Source: Agelas oroides (Eukaryota; Porifera; Demospongiae; Agelasida; Agelasidae). From it: 64,000 bases of DNA. Made by a program: the position numbers and the translations under genes. Below the pieces are notes generated by a model. That model did no database searches. It was not told the DNA's origin and was given only the letters and a program-made list of their open reading frames with translations. This document shows, piece after piece, positions 36,622 through 48,449 of this stretch. The stretch lies in assembly GCA_949130485.1 (NCBI GenBank), contig OX422197.1, positions 2,851,205 to 2,915,204 on the forward strand, written 5' to 3'. Positions within the stretch are counted from its first letter, which is position 1; every line of letters begins with the position of its first letter.

Positions 36622-37908
36622 TTATATCTGAAATTGTATCAGCTTTTCATGGCCACCTGATCCAGTCACAGAGCCATAACGTCTTTTTGTGTAGGTCAAA
36701 CATTCCACTGCAATTACAATGCCAATTACAATGATGATTGCCACTAGCAATACTCCAGCTATGCTGGCAATGGCTATTGGTTCTGCGACATTATTTTCTG
36801 AAGGTGGAGTCACAGACAGTGATGCAGGTTCTGTGATGTTATTTCCTGAGGGTGGAGTTCTTGACAGTGGTGTTTCAGTTGGTGAAGCAGTTACTGTACT
36901 GATAATGATGTCGGAAATCGTCATGGTGCTCGAGGGCATGGCCATGGGAGAACTTGACGGTTCAGGTACCACTTTAACCCAGTTGGAAGGAAAACTGCAA
37001 CCATGACTACCCCCAGCAGAACAAGGAACATAAGTGATGACATTAGCTTGGTACGTTAGGTATGCATTCAAGTGATTTATACTTGCACTGTAAGCGTTGG
37101 TTGTCTTAAAGTTGAAAATACTAAGTTCATGATTTATGTCTTGAACTAGAACATAGTAAACAGAAGGGTCTGGGTATGGTGATGTCACCTGTGGTGGATC
37201 CCACGACACTCGGATACTCATTTCTTCACTGTTGTTTTCTCCCAGACTATGCGTAGACCTATAGGCCCGCACATTCCTGGGAGGGTAGTACTCTGGTGGC
37301 TTGCAGTGAATAGGGTCATAAGGCAAATCACGACAGCTCCTAGGAAAATCTATTTTTTTTGTCTTGATATTGTCTTCTTGATTGAGCGCAGGAAGCATCC
37401 TCACTTTAGTTAGCAGGAAATAGTTGGCATTTGGTTTGTACCGGAAATAACTATTGTACGTGAATGTGTAGTTCTTCTGAGAGGCATTTAAACAGACGCA
37501 ACCAAGATCGAAGTGGTCTGGGTAATCACTATCACGACTCTGTTGCTTCAACCACACTTTGAATCCCTGCACTAAGTTGGTATCCACATCGTATATGCCC
37601 CATGAAACGTGCACGCTGAAGTACGTTGAGTCGTAAGTGGAAGCCGTAACGTTGACCCACTGAGCTTGCATGCCATAGCCACTGGTATTCTGCTGTCCTG
37701 GGCACTCGCCACACCTTGGTGGTGAGGAAAGGGGACGATTCCGACTCCTGACGAACGAGGTACACGGGTCGTATTGAAGGTCTTGGTAGCAGGTTTTGCT
37801 GGTAAGGTTACACGTCCCTCCGTATTCGCTTTCGCAGGTAACATCGCCAGCTGTGACTGCAACCAGGTACAGCGAAAATACGAGTACTACGAATTTCACA
37901 ACTCCCAT
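36622..37908 (-). CDS. Paralogous receptor lacking SEFIR: short-tailed, decoy-like
   Basis: A 428-residue intronless frame, nearly identical to the SEFIR receptor from the start codon through the ectodomain (same signal peptide, cysteine pattern and fibronectin-like segments). The stalk differs: the PSTTI repeats are reduced and a proline/serine block is repeated (TPPSGNNITEPA, TPPSENNVAEPI). A membrane helix lies at about 373-403. Only about 25 cytoplasmic residues follow, ending GGHEKLIQFQI, with no SEFIR sequence downstream. Such a product could bind the same ligand without signalling; this is inference from architecture, by analogy with decoy cytokine receptors. Similarity to the other copy also stops about 12 bp upstream of the ATG. 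Confidence 0.85.
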   Translation of the reverse strand: MGVVKFVVLVFSLYLVAVTAGDVTCESEYGGTCNLTSKTCYQDLQYDPCTSFVRSRNRPLSSPPRCGECPGQQNTSGYGMQAQWVNVTASTYDSTYFSVHVSWGIYDVDTNLVQGFKVWLKQQSRDSDYPDHFDLGCVCLNASQKNYTFTYNSYFRYKPNANYFLLTKVRMLPALNQEDNIKTKKIDFPRSCRDLPYDPIHCKPPEYYPPRNVRAYRSTHSLGENNSEEMSIRVSWDPPQVTSPYPDPSVYYVLVQDINHELSIFNFKTTNAYSASINHLNAYLTYQANVITYVPCSAGGSHGCSFPSNWVKVVPEPSSSPMAMPSSTMTISDIIISTVTASPTETPLSRTPPSGNNITEPASLSVTPPSENNVAEPIAIASIAGVLLVAIIIVIGIVIAVECLTYTKRRYGSVTGSGGHEKLIQFQI

Positions 37909-38168
37909 GTTAGTTTGGTAGTTAGTGCACCACGCACCGGCACGATAGGGCGATCAGCGTAAACATGCATTAACACTGGTTCACTACAATTAATTTGGAG
38001 GCACGTGCGCTGATAAGTCAAGAAGGGAGGAGCCTCCTCCGCTCCTCCCTTCTGCTAACTGGCAGGATCTGGAAACCCCAGAATCTGCTTCCTGCCAGTT
38101 AAGCTCTGTTTACAGCAAGACGTTTGTCTTGCCCCGCAGCAGGCATGAGCCTTGCCTGCTCTAGTATC

Positions 38169-38541
38169 AAGCCCTAGGACACTTGTCCTAAAGTCCTGCC
38201 TTGGACTGCATGGGATTATTATAGGACGCTTGTCCTAAAGTCCTGCCTTGGACTGCATGGGATTATTATAGGATGCTAGTCCTAAAGTCCTGCCTTGGAC
38301 TGCATGGGATTATTATAGGACGCTTGTCCTAAAGTCCTGCCTTGGACTGCATGGGATTATTATAGGACGCTTGTCCTAAAGTCCTGCCTTGGACTGCATG
38401 GGATTATTATAGGACGCTTGTCCTAAAGTCCTGCCTTGGACTGCATGGGATTATTATAGGACGCTTGTCCTAAAGTCCTGCCTTGGACTGCATGGGATTA
38501 TTATAGGACGCTTGTCCTAAAGTCCTGCCTTGGACTGCATT
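38169..38541. repeat. 47-bp minisatellite, about 8 copies
   Basis: Unit GGACGCTTGTCCTAAAGTCC, then TGCCTTGGACTGCATGGGAT and TATTATA. Nearly identical copies; one has GGATGCTAG. It lies upstream of the decoy-like receptor gene. Confidence 0.95.
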
Positions 38542-39289
38542 AACCTTATCGCTTCCCTGAGGTGACCTGAATGACTTTGGGGTAGCCCCACACATAATAT
38601 CTATCCCCCAAAGTAAACTCATTCAGGTGTTACTCTAATTAATTCTTGACAGTATATGATATTTGACTGACCTTGTGAATAATGTAACTTCCTTTTGTAA
38701 AGTGCTAATAACCAACTATTTAATAGCCAGGACACACTAATAATTATACCAAGAGTTTGCCGCCTACTACTAGCTGCAAACTGCACTGAAATGCCCTGCC
38801 AACAATACAGATGCTTAAGTGACTGACTTGACTGTGCTAAATGCTGGTTGAGGCAGCAAGTATGAACAAGGTAGTTAGTTAATTGCTATTAGAAGCATGG
38901 TAGTAAAGCTATGTATGCCAGTTGCTGCAGTTTGTGTGACGCTGCATTTGCGGTGTGCCTGCCAGGGGATGCTGCGGGGGTTAGCTACCCTTCCAAAAGA
39001 GATTGCGCCTTTTTTGCTTTAAATTATCACACATCACCCCTACTATGACACCGGCAATGGCAGTGCCTAACTATGGGGGTTGGCAGGTTGCATGACATAG
39101 CAGGAGGTGTGTGGGTACCTAGCTCCTGGTTAACAAATAGCAACGGACCTGCCCCTACCTGTATGTAGGTTAGCAGGTGGCAAGAGGCATGCCGCTAGCG
39201 ACCTGGATAGCTAAGGAGGTACGACTATCTTTAATACATGAGAATGGATGCAGCTGTTTTTTTTTTCACTGAACACCACATGGCTCAAG

Positions 39290-42115
39290 CTGTATTATGA
39301 GGCATGGGCATGGTTAGGTCAGGTGGACTAACAACGGTGGCAAGATGAATCTGGATGCCTATGTTGGTTGGCACATGGGGAAGTGAGCTATGTGGTTGGC
39401 ATGTGGGGAATTCTGAGGCATTTGGCTACATGGGCCGGCAAGTACAATCAGGAATGAAGCTCTGTGGAAATTATGGCTATGTGGGTTGTCTCTTTAAATC
39501 CAGTGTGAAGCTGTGTGATTGGTCAGTGAACTAATGAGATACTCCACTATGTGGGCTGGCAGGTAGCACAGAATGGTGCTGTGTGGCTGGTGAGTATGAT
39601 TCCTGGGGCATTCAGTTATGTGAGCTGGTGATTCGGGTCAGATATAATGCTATGAGGATTGCGAGTTAACCACACGTGAGGCATGCTGCTATGTGGGCTA
39701 GTAAGTAGAACCAAGTACAAAGCTTTGTGGCTGGCACGTGGGATTCCTGAGGCATTTGGCTATGGTAAGCTGCCAATTGAGTAGACTCAGGTGTGAGACA
39801 TGATACTGGCGGGTGACCTTGAGAGGCATTCAGCTAGGTAGGCTGGCGAGTAGAGTCCAGTAGTAGCTGGCTAGTGGGGTTCCTGACTAATGGCTGGAAG
39901 GTCAATCCAATATGACACTATGCAGCAAATTAGTTCCTGGGGCATTCAGCTATGTGGGCTGACAACCTAACCTAATATGATGTTGGTGAGAGACATTCCT
40001 GCAATGCACATTCAGCTGTGGGCTGGCGGTTGTAATCAGGTATAAGCTACATGAATGAGGCTCGTGAGTAAGATTCCTGCAGCCTCTGACTTTTGCGTTG
40101 TAAGTCAATCAGGTATGACACAGTGTGGGCTGGCAATTTAGATCAGGTATGGGTGGCGAGTCGCATTCCTGAGGCATTCAGCTATGGAGGCTGGCACTTT
40201 TTGATCAGGTATGATGCTATGTGGTTGGTGAGTGGCATTCATGCAGCACTCAGTCACGCATGTGGACTGGTAATTTTGATCAGGTATGATGCTATGTGTC
40301 CGGCGAGTGGCATTCATGAAGCATTCAGCCACGCATGTGGACTGGTAATTCTGATCGGGTATGATGCTATGTGGTTGGCGAGTGGCATTTGTGCCACATT
40401 CAGCTATGTGGGCTGGCCATTTTTATCAGGCATAGTGCTATGTGGTTGGTGAGTGCCATTCATGAAGCATTCAGCCACGCCTGTGGACTGGTAATTTTGA
40501 TCGGGTATGATGCTATGTGTTTGGCGAGTGGCATTTGTGCTGCATTCAGCTATGTGGGCTGGCCATTTTGATCAGGCATAGTGCTATGTGGTTGGTGAGT
40601 GCCATTCATGAAGCATTCAGCCACGCCTGTGGACTGGTAATTTTGATTGGGTATGATGCTATGCGGTTGGTGAGTGGCATTTGTGCCGCGTTCAGCTATG
40701 TAGGATGGCCATTTTGATCAGGCATAGTGCTATGTGGTTGGTGAGTGGCATTCATGCAGCATTCAGCCACGCATGTGGATTGATAATTTTGATCGGGTAT
40801 GATGCTATGTGGTTGGCGAGTGGGATTCCTGAGCAATTCTTCTAGCCATTTTGATCAGGCATAGTGCTATGTGGTTGATGAGTGGCATTCATGCAGCATT
40901 CAGCCACGCATGTGGACTGATAATTTTGATCGGGTATGATGCTATGTGGCATTTGTGCCGCATTCAGCTATGTGGGCTGACCATTTTGATCAGGCATAGT
41001 GCTATGTGGTTGGTGAGTGGCATTCATGCAGCATTCAGCCACGCATGTGGACTGGTAATTTTGATCGGGTACAATGCTATGTGGTTGGTGAGTGGCATTT
41101 GTGCCGCGGTCGGCTATGTGGGCTGGCCATTTTGATCAGGCACAGTGCTATGTGGTTGGTGAGTGGCATTCATGCAGCATTCAGCCACGCATGTGGACTG
41201 ATAATTTTGATCGGGTATGATGCTATGTGGTTGGCGAGTGGCATTTGTGCCGCATTCAGTTATGTGGGGGTAGCCATTTTGATCAGGCATAGTGCTATGT
41301 GGTTGGTGAGTGGCATTCATGCAGCACTCAGCCACGCATGTGGACTGGTAATTTTGATAGGGTATGACGTTCTGTGGCTGGCGAGTGGCATTCGTGAGGC
41401 ATTCAGCTATGTAGGATGGCAAGTAGGATCAAGTATGAAGCTACGTGGCTGGCTAGTGGGATTCCTGAGGTATACTCCTATCTGGGCCTGGCCAGGAGTC
41501 AGGCGTGAAGCTGTGTGACCAGTGCACACATTATATGTGCCGGTGAGTGAAGTTCATGAGGCATTTAATTATGAGGGCTGATGAGCGGAGTCAGGTATAA
41601 GTTATGTGCCTTGCCCATGGAATTCCCGAGGTGTTTGGGCTGGTAAGTAGGATTGGGTATGAGCTACGTGGTTGGCCGGTGGAATTCCTGAGACATTCAG
41701 CTATGTGGGGGCTGGCAAGTAGAATCGGATACGGAGCTATATGTGGTTCATGAGTGGGATTCCTGGGGCATTTAACTATGTGGGCTGTGAGTAGGTCAGC
41801 TATGGAGCTATGTGGGAGGCAAATGACTTTTCACGAGGTATTTGGCTATGAAGGCTGGCACTTTAGATCAGGTAGGCTGCTACGTGGCTGGCGAGTAGTG
41901 TTCATGAGGCATTCAGCTATGTAGGCCGGTAAGTAGTATCTGGTATAAACCTACGTGGCTAGCCAATGGGATTCCTGAGGAATGGTTCTATATGAGGTTG
42001 GCCAGGAATCAGGTGTGAAGCTATGTCACCAGTGTTTGCTATGTGACTGGTGAGTGAAAGTTGTGAGGCCTTTAATTGTGTGAGCTGGTGAGTGGAATCA
42101 GGTCCGTACTGGGGG
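39290..42115. repeat. Degenerate satellite of about 75-bp units with a higher-order repeat of about 150 bp
   Basis: Units centred on GCTATGTGG, GGCTGGCGAGT, and ATTCCTGAGGCATTCAGCTA recur over 2.8 kb. In the core (40190-41420) two unit types alternate: GGCATTCATGCAGCATTCAG with CACGCATGTGGACTGGTAAT, and GGCATTTGTGCCGCATTCAG with TATGTGGGCTGGCCATTTTG. The core pair forms a period of roughly 150 bp and is more uniform than the flanks. Open frames here are repeat artefacts. No gene was seen from 38.5 to 44.9 kb. Confidence 0.88.
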
Positions 42116-44980
42116 CTGGCGGCATAGCTAGCCACTGCCTGGGCTGAATTTGGCTTACTATCTATCTCTACGCTGTACAATATATACAGTTTCCCCCCTT
42201 ACCTACAATACCTAATAACACAATTTCTTAACAATGGTTTGCTCACGTCCCGTTTATACAGAGTCGCTGACTCCAGGGGAGTGGCTTGAAGCATCCGGCT
42301 TGGTGCTTTACATCTGCTGTGTGCGTTGTTGCTGCTACTGTGGGACTTAATAGCTTGCACGCTTGCTGAAGTTCTGTAACAGCGGTCCGGCTGCCTTGTA
42401 TGAAGGTAGCCTTGTTCTCGCCTGTAGTTTAATAGTTTCCCATGCTCGGTCCAGCCCCCTGTTGGGGAGCTCTCGTCACTATCACGTTACTTGCTGGGAG
42501 CATGGGTAATAATTATGGCAGCACTGGCGGGGCAGTTTGGCTTGATGAAGTAAGCTGCGGAATTGGAAGTTCCATAGACGACAATTTTGTAGTCACATTG
42601 CATCTAGCTGATAGGCTACACTTGTTAACAACTGCCTGAACATTTGGCTGAGCATCTGGCAGCTAGGACTGCTGGTAAGCGAGTACAGTAAATTCTGTAG
42701 CCAAGAGCCACTTTTCCAAACTCGCGCCAGAACTCTGACTCACGTGCCCTTTCGCCGACCCCACCTATTTGACTAGCCAGGCCAGATTTCCGTTCCCGTG
42801 TTAAACACCTTTAACCTTATTAAAGTCTTATGTACCCTGCATAGGCGGATGTGCGGGGCGACTTGAATCGAAACCGAAACCTGTGGCCTTATAAGACATG
42901 TACTACGACTTTTGCAACATCCGCTTCCCGGTTACTGAAATGGCTGCTTCTGCTTTGTCTCTAACATCAGACCCCATCTTGCATGTAGGCTTGGGACCCT
43001 TATCGACTTAGCCTCATACCCATGCAGGCACCTGGGAACGAGGCTATTGTTACTAAGCATGGCAGACAGGCAGATATGTGCCAGAGGTTTATCTTGTGAG
43101 CTTGCTCCAAACAATGGGATGATGATTATAGTGTACATCTATAGTAGCTCAATCTCCCAAACAATGTTATACCAGAAGAAAGCAGATGAAACTGAGGTAC
43201 AAAATTGTACATAGCATTGTTGATTGAATGTCCCCACCCGATCTCCAGAACATTATTATCCATGAACAATCAACAAACCACATCTCCCTTATAAAACAGG
43301 CCTAGATGTTATGCAAAGTCACCCACTGCGCAGGACGCGTTTCGGCCAATACCAGGCCTCATCAGCTACGCTGGGGTGACCGGGAGATGGGGACTGCCAT
43401 ATCATGCACAGAATGCAGTCAGGTGGCTGGCCTTATTCAAAAGTCGGTAGAGACTCTGATCTTCGAAAGCACCGTCTCTTCGTATGCACACCCTGTCAGG
43501 ATTTACTGCCAAGACAAACAGCTCCTTTTCCCCAGATGTTACAACGCTGCTCCATCAGAGTTTTTATACGCTCACTGCAATTGTGCAATCCTTCCTTGAC
43601 CTCTAAACTTACCATGAAAACCCAAAAGGTTGCATACAGTATTTGTGCTACTGTATTATTTCTTGTGTGTAATCTATATAGCCTCGAACCCAGGCTTTCC
43701 ATTCCGGATTTTGTCTCGTGAGACAAAATCCAGAACGGAAAGCCTGGGTTTGAGGCTATAATCTATATAGTATCGCCAAGCACCTGTTTTAGTAAATCTG
43801 GAATGAAGGATGCTACTAGTTGTGTGGCTACATTGAATCTATACTTTAGATGACTTCTTTCATCAAATTCCCCACAGAAATGTGTACCGTATTTGATTAC
43901 TTCCCGCGGGTACTATTAATTTCAGACCGTACTTACCTGCGGGTACGAGGGCGGAAACAAAACAAGGGCAGGTTCAATTAACTTCAGCCTAGTCTGGCAT
44001 GCGTTCCAGTCGCGTGTGCGCCATCGAAATGCACACGACTGACGTCTTTGTATGGCACAAATACTAGGTACGTACAGTGTATGAGTACAGACCGGCTAGA
44101 CAAGTGATCTGAGTCGTCCAAGTCGTACTCGTTGCCAGCAATGGGTGTGGCTGCATAACTGTGTGGGAACAATTCGAGGGCGGGATTAATTTTCAGCTCA
44201 AGTGAGTGCTTGCGTGCGGGGTTAATTCAAAGGTGGGAAGAAATCAAGGAACATTAGTGCCTGGCCATTCTAAGCAAGGGTACTTGCACTGGCGCTGGGT
44301 GTTTATGTCATAGATGATATACCCTACCCTACCCTAGGGTATATTTACGTACACACTGAGTGCTAATTACCCATGACCTTAAGTAATAATATAGTCACTG
44401 TGACTTCTACAGATGTGTCGAAATAGTGCAACTGTGTGATTTTTATATGAGATACCAGTTCTCTGGTACCCAAGGACCATTTCTTCTGTGATGCCAAATA
44501 GACAGCCAGTGCTTTGAGAAGTACCAGAAAATGCTACACAGTTCATGCTGTTATGAAACAATGACTGATAGTATTCCCTGATTGGTGCCACCAACCTTTA
44601 GCTAAGCAGTGGAAAGAACAGTTGAACTTGTTCCTCCCAAGAATGAGGTTAGGGACTTACCGGGTATTAATGAGGCCTGCCAGATCCTATAAAAGGTCAG
44701 AAACAGTATGATACATCCCCTTGCCTCATGTACATATTAGCACATGTAACAATTGGTCCCTTTCTTGCATGTGTAGCAGCAGAGCAGTCCACATGTAATG
44801 TTTACCCCATGCAAAACATACCTTGATATACATTTTCTTTCCTTCTGTGGTTATCTGTAGGGATACACAAGTGAACATGAATCCATCCACCTTGTACATA
44901 AGGCATACATATACCGGTACTGTATGGAGCAGTCCAAGTGTAAAACAACGAATAAACTACTACTGCAACACTAATCCTGA
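42116..44980. other. Gene-poor stretch
   Basis: No exon with convincing splice context or protein similarity. It holds the 80-bp element at 43679-43758, a smaller fold-back at 43010-43047 (TAGCCTCATACCC ... GGGAACGAGGCTA), a dispersed-repeat copy near 43262-43385, and a short direct repeat of TACCC near 44320. Confidence 0.5.
43679..43758. mobile_element. 80-bp fold-back element, perfect 9-bp duplication
   Basis: Almost the whole element is one palindrome (TAGCCTCGAACCCAGGCTTT against AAAGCCTGGGTTTGAGGCTA, centre TTTTGTCTCGTGAGACAAAA). It is flanked by TAATCTATA at 43670-43678 and 43759-43767. Confidence 0.92.
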
Positions 44981-44982
44981 GG

Positions 44983-46140
44983 TCATGCATAGGGTTCTAT
45001 GTTAACAGTTACTTGACCACTTTCTGCTTCCAACAGTTTACCACCTACTTTCAACTGTCCATTGACAAGTTGAACCAAGCCTCTAGCAGGACCCATGTAC
45101 TGCTCTTGTCTGTAGAAGAAATGACTGTGTGATGACTGAGACAGCTAACACACTGAATGAGTACTGGTCTCACCTCCTCCTGAAGGGCTGCACAACTGAC
45201 TTTCCATTGGTAGTCACATAGTAGGGCTAAAGAGGAAATGTATGGTTCTGAGGATAGCTGTGTGGCAATAGAGATCTTTGTTCTCCATTATTAATGCATG
45301 CAAGACATACATAGATATACCTTAAAGTTTGTTGTTGGCTTGGAAATGTTGAATGGACCGAGCTGTGAATGAGTTAGATTGTCATGTTGATTGCAGTAAA
45401 AACTGGGATCAAACTGGGCTGTGCAAGTGCTAAAAAGTCAACTTTTTGTATTTATGCTGTCAGAAGAGGGAGAGTAATACAGTGGAACCTCTCTATTATG
45501 GACATCCTTGTGACCCCCCAAAAATATGTCCTGGTCAGTGTGAGGTGTTCGTATTTTCATTGGGGGAAAAGTTGAGATCAATTCAGGGGTGTCCTTTAAG
45601 AGATGGATTCCACTGTATGTAAGATGCCAAAGCTAGACCTACCACAAACAGTCTCTGGAGAAGTTGACATTATTGTATTTCCATGAAAACTTTATACCAC
45701 ATGTCAGTGCATACCTTTAGTGGTTCTGCAATCATTACATGCAGCTGTGATTGTTTTTGTTTCTGAAACACAGGGGCAATCTCCCATGTTGTATGGATGT
45801 CTGAGCAGACCAGGTGCCAGAGAACTGGGAAGACCTGCAGAAAGGAGATCCATCAATTCAGTACTCTAGCTACCGGCTGTATATGAATGGATCTGTTAAC
45901 TAAATAACTGAACTAATCTACACAGCATGCACTATTGCACTCTTTGCAGAGCTAGACTTGCAAGGGATCGTTCGTGTAATAGAAAAATGCTTTACAACGA
46001 CCCCTTCATTTATTACCACTTTATTAGTTTGAGTGTACAGTTTGTACATTACTAAATATGATGTTGTATCACTCACATGGTCAGCTGATTGTAGGGAAAG
46101 CATTTTAGAATCCACTTTCATGGTTCGAGGGAGCTTGTCA
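44983..46140 (-). CDS. Unrecognised gene, last five exons (5' end not found)
   Basis: Exons 46140-46077, 45834-45715, 45362-45321, 45226-45174 and 45109-44983 have GT-AG borders and agree in phase at every junction, giving about 130 residues and a TGA stop. The protein reads KLPRTMKVDSKMLSLQSADH, VFPVLWHLVCSDIHTTWEI, QLHVMIAEPLK, LGPFNISKPTTNFK, PYYVTTNGKSVVQPFRRR and, at the C-terminus, GLVQLVNGQLKVGGKLLEA with the end VNIEPYA. It looks like a beta-rich soluble domain. I do not recognise the family. A pogo-like element (45480-45616) sits in one intron. The first exon may lie between 46150 and 46600. Confidence 0.7.
45480..45616. mobile_element. 137-bp pogo/Tigger-like element, TA duplication
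   Basis: CAGTGGAACCTCTCTATTAT at the left and GAGATGGATTCCACTG at the right, flanked by TA on both sides. The interior has GGACA and GTGTCC motifs shared with the larger element at 13826-14732. Confidence 0.82.
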
Positions 46141-46599
46141 CTATGCGGGAGACACATGCAACAGGTCAGTTAGAGCTAAGAATATACCACCATGAAATTA
46201 CTGTAAACTTATTGGCCAGGTGACATGTAGCCATTTACAACTGGGCTGTTTTCTGCTGTATAACATGTTACGTTATGCAGAATTCATGTCATTCATTGTG
46301 GGTAATACAGAAAACCTCACTATACACGCAGATCCTGCCCTCCCCTCAAGTTCTACTAGCAGGACTTCTTGAGACATGCAGGGATGCTTTAGTAATGACT
46401 CTACTACACTCTACCATGGCTCTTCTTGAGGGTAAGTGCATATAAGTAGGAAAAAAAAAAGTTAAGAAGCAACAAATCCATAAAATAGCATGTTTGCGCC
46501 CCGTGCGCCGCTGAGAGTACGCATACGACGACCAATCAGATATTATCGCGAGCCGCAGCAAACACTCTGGATCATGGATCAAGTACATGTTTTATAAGG

Positions 46600-46730
46600 G
46601 AGATGTGGTTCGTTGATTGTTCATGTATATAGCTCCCGGATGTGACGCGCCCAAGCGTCCAGTGCGCGTGCGCGTGCGCGCGTACGCTTGCATACGCGTG
46701 TCAGTGCATGCGTCCGCGCGCGTCTGCAAG
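46600..46730. other. Alternating purine-pyrimidine, CpG-rich block
   Basis: A dispersed-repeat copy (AGGGAGATGTGGTTCGTTGA) is followed by a run of CGTGCGCGTGCGCGCGTACG type, nearly strict purine-pyrimidine alternation, with potential for Z-form DNA. It lies 120-200 bp upstream of the non-coding first exon of the small plus-strand gene and may be part of its promoter. Confidence 0.5.
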
Positions 46731-46930
46731 TTTCTGATATCACTTCGGTTCCTTTTTACCAACTGAAAGCTTGAGTGTGTTCCAAATAACTTCTGTCTGT
46801 CACTAGTATCTGTACGACATCGAACTACAACTAGTGCTATTGACGCTCAGGTATGTACACGTTCACATGCGCTCCATACACTGTAAAGTAGTTGCTGTTG
46901 TGATTGTGTTATCTTCTCTCTTCGTGCAGG

Positions 46931-47446
46931 ATGGGTGCATTCAGTTCCAAGACTTCCTACACTCCTGTACTTGCAATGCCACTTTCAAGAAGAAAGAGAC
47001 TGTGGAAGAAGTGCTTGTTTCTCGTTGCTCCCAACTGGGCCATCGAGAAGATGAGAAATGCACAGGCACAGCGCAGCCAGCCCCTCCCACCAATCGGAGC
47101 AACCAACAGCAAGCCATCTTTTAACACACCCGATGAGTATTATCAAATACCCCCAGTGAACAATTTCAACCCACTGTCCACTCCAACCTCACTTGACAAT
47201 CAATTGCTGAGTGAGGTCAGACTGGAGGAAGATGACTTGGAAGAAATCGTCCTTCCTGAGACTGATTTGGTGGTCTGTTTAGATGATGGCTTGCTATCCA
47301 CCATGCCATCTACCAGCCACCTGGAAAAGGATCGCCCACCACACCAGCTGAAGCATCTCAAGAGATTAAGGATTCTAGTAACGCCACCACTACCACAAGA
47401 GGAGAAAGAGTCAGGCCGCTTAAACCCAACTCCAACAAAACAATAA
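46931..47446 (+). CDS. Small protein with N-myristoylation signal, function unknown
   Basis: 171 residues. The ATG is two bases after a 3' splice site (TTCGTGCAG at 46929). The matching donor (GCTCAG/GTATGT at 46851) implies a non-coding first exon and a 79-nt intron. The N-terminus MGAFSSK fits the myristoylation consensus (Gly2, Ser6) and is followed by a basic patch (SRRKRLWKK), a pairing typical of membrane-anchored cytosolic proteins. The rest is proline-rich and probably disordered, with an acidic segment (LEEDDLEEIVLPETD). An AATAAA overlaps the stop codon. I do not recognise the family. The region downstream (47550-47750) has a lysine-rich frame with no start support. Confidence 0.6.
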   Translation: MGAFSSKTSYTPVLAMPLSRRKRLWKKCLFLVAPNWAIEKMRNAQAQRSQPLPPIGATNSKPSFNTPDEYYQIPPVNNFNPLSTPTSLDNQLLSEVRLEEDDLEEIVLPETDLVVCLDDGLLSTMPSTSHLEKDRPPHQLKHLKRLRILVTPPLPQEEKESGRLNPTPTKQ

Positions 47447-48003
47447 ATCTGTTTCTGCCATGGATAGATACACCCCATGTACTACTCTAGTCATCTATTA
47501 TGTTCTTCTATTGAAAATGCACCCGTAACAAACTTGCATCTGTCTGATGACAAGTCAACTGACCAGGATACTAAAATGCAAGACTTTGAGAGAAATTAAA
47601 CATGGTGGTCACCAGGCTCCGATAAATAAACACAAGCTGAGAAGAGACTTGAGGGTAAGATTAAACACTCCAAGAGAAGCCATGAGAAAGATCCAGAGGA
47701 AAGAAAAAGGCCAAGAAAAAAAAGTTGAACGAAAGCTGAAATGAAAAGCTGAAAGTTGAAACAAAGCCCTCAAAGGTGACTCAACAAGTGACCAAGAATG
47801 ACGCTGAATTAGTTTTGTTGTAGGTTCTGCTACCATTTTCAGTTGACTTCCCATATTTGGTTACTGTTCTTGAACTTGCTGTCAATTATATGTACACTTG
47901 ATATAAAACAATTGCCAGACCATAATGTTTGTTTCCATTAGACCATTGATATTAATATCACTCTCTTTCACGAGACTACCTTACCATATACTTGACTCTA
48001 TAG

Positions 48004-48048
48004 TAGCCTTGTACCCAGGCCGTTCGAATGGCCTGGGTTACAAGGCTA
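48004..48048. mobile_element. 45-bp fold-back remnant of the TAGYCTCG family
   Basis: A perfect hairpin of TAGCCTTGTACCCAGGCC against GGCCTGGGTTACAAGGCTA around CGTTCGAAT. No clear target duplication. Similar remnants lie near 48285-48390. Confidence 0.65.
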
Positions 48049-48449
48049 GAGCTAGGGTGCTGTGGCTTCACTGCATCACTACATTTATACAAGTCTAAAC
48101 AACTTTTTCCAGGATATAGTCTTGCACAACCTTGGATCTTCAAAGGTAGTCCTGTGATGTGACATCTTTGACCTGCTGAGATTTATGGCTGTCACCAGCA
48201 GAATAACCTTGGTCATAGGACATGTTGGACTGTTCCCAGGCCATAGATACTGAATACAAGCTTGACTTGAGATAGGCATCATCTAGTCTTGTTCCCAGGC
48301 CATGAGATTACCAACCTATCATGAGTTGAGGTAGGCATCCTCTAGCCTCACTCCTCGGCTGTTCTCCACACAGCCTGAGTACAAGGCTAGGGGCATCCTC
48401 TGATATTAAAAGTTGTCAATTTTGACATATGAGTGCAATCCCAGATAAT

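Noticed and set aside
40093..41518. Open frames of 94-170 residues on the plus strand
   Set aside because: They follow the satellite period and repeat the same words. No start, splice or codon evidence.
48085..48282. Minus-strand frame as last exon of the tentative gene at 48450-49040
   Set aside because: Phase fits but the protein looks random, and the area is made of TAGYCTCG fold-back remnants.
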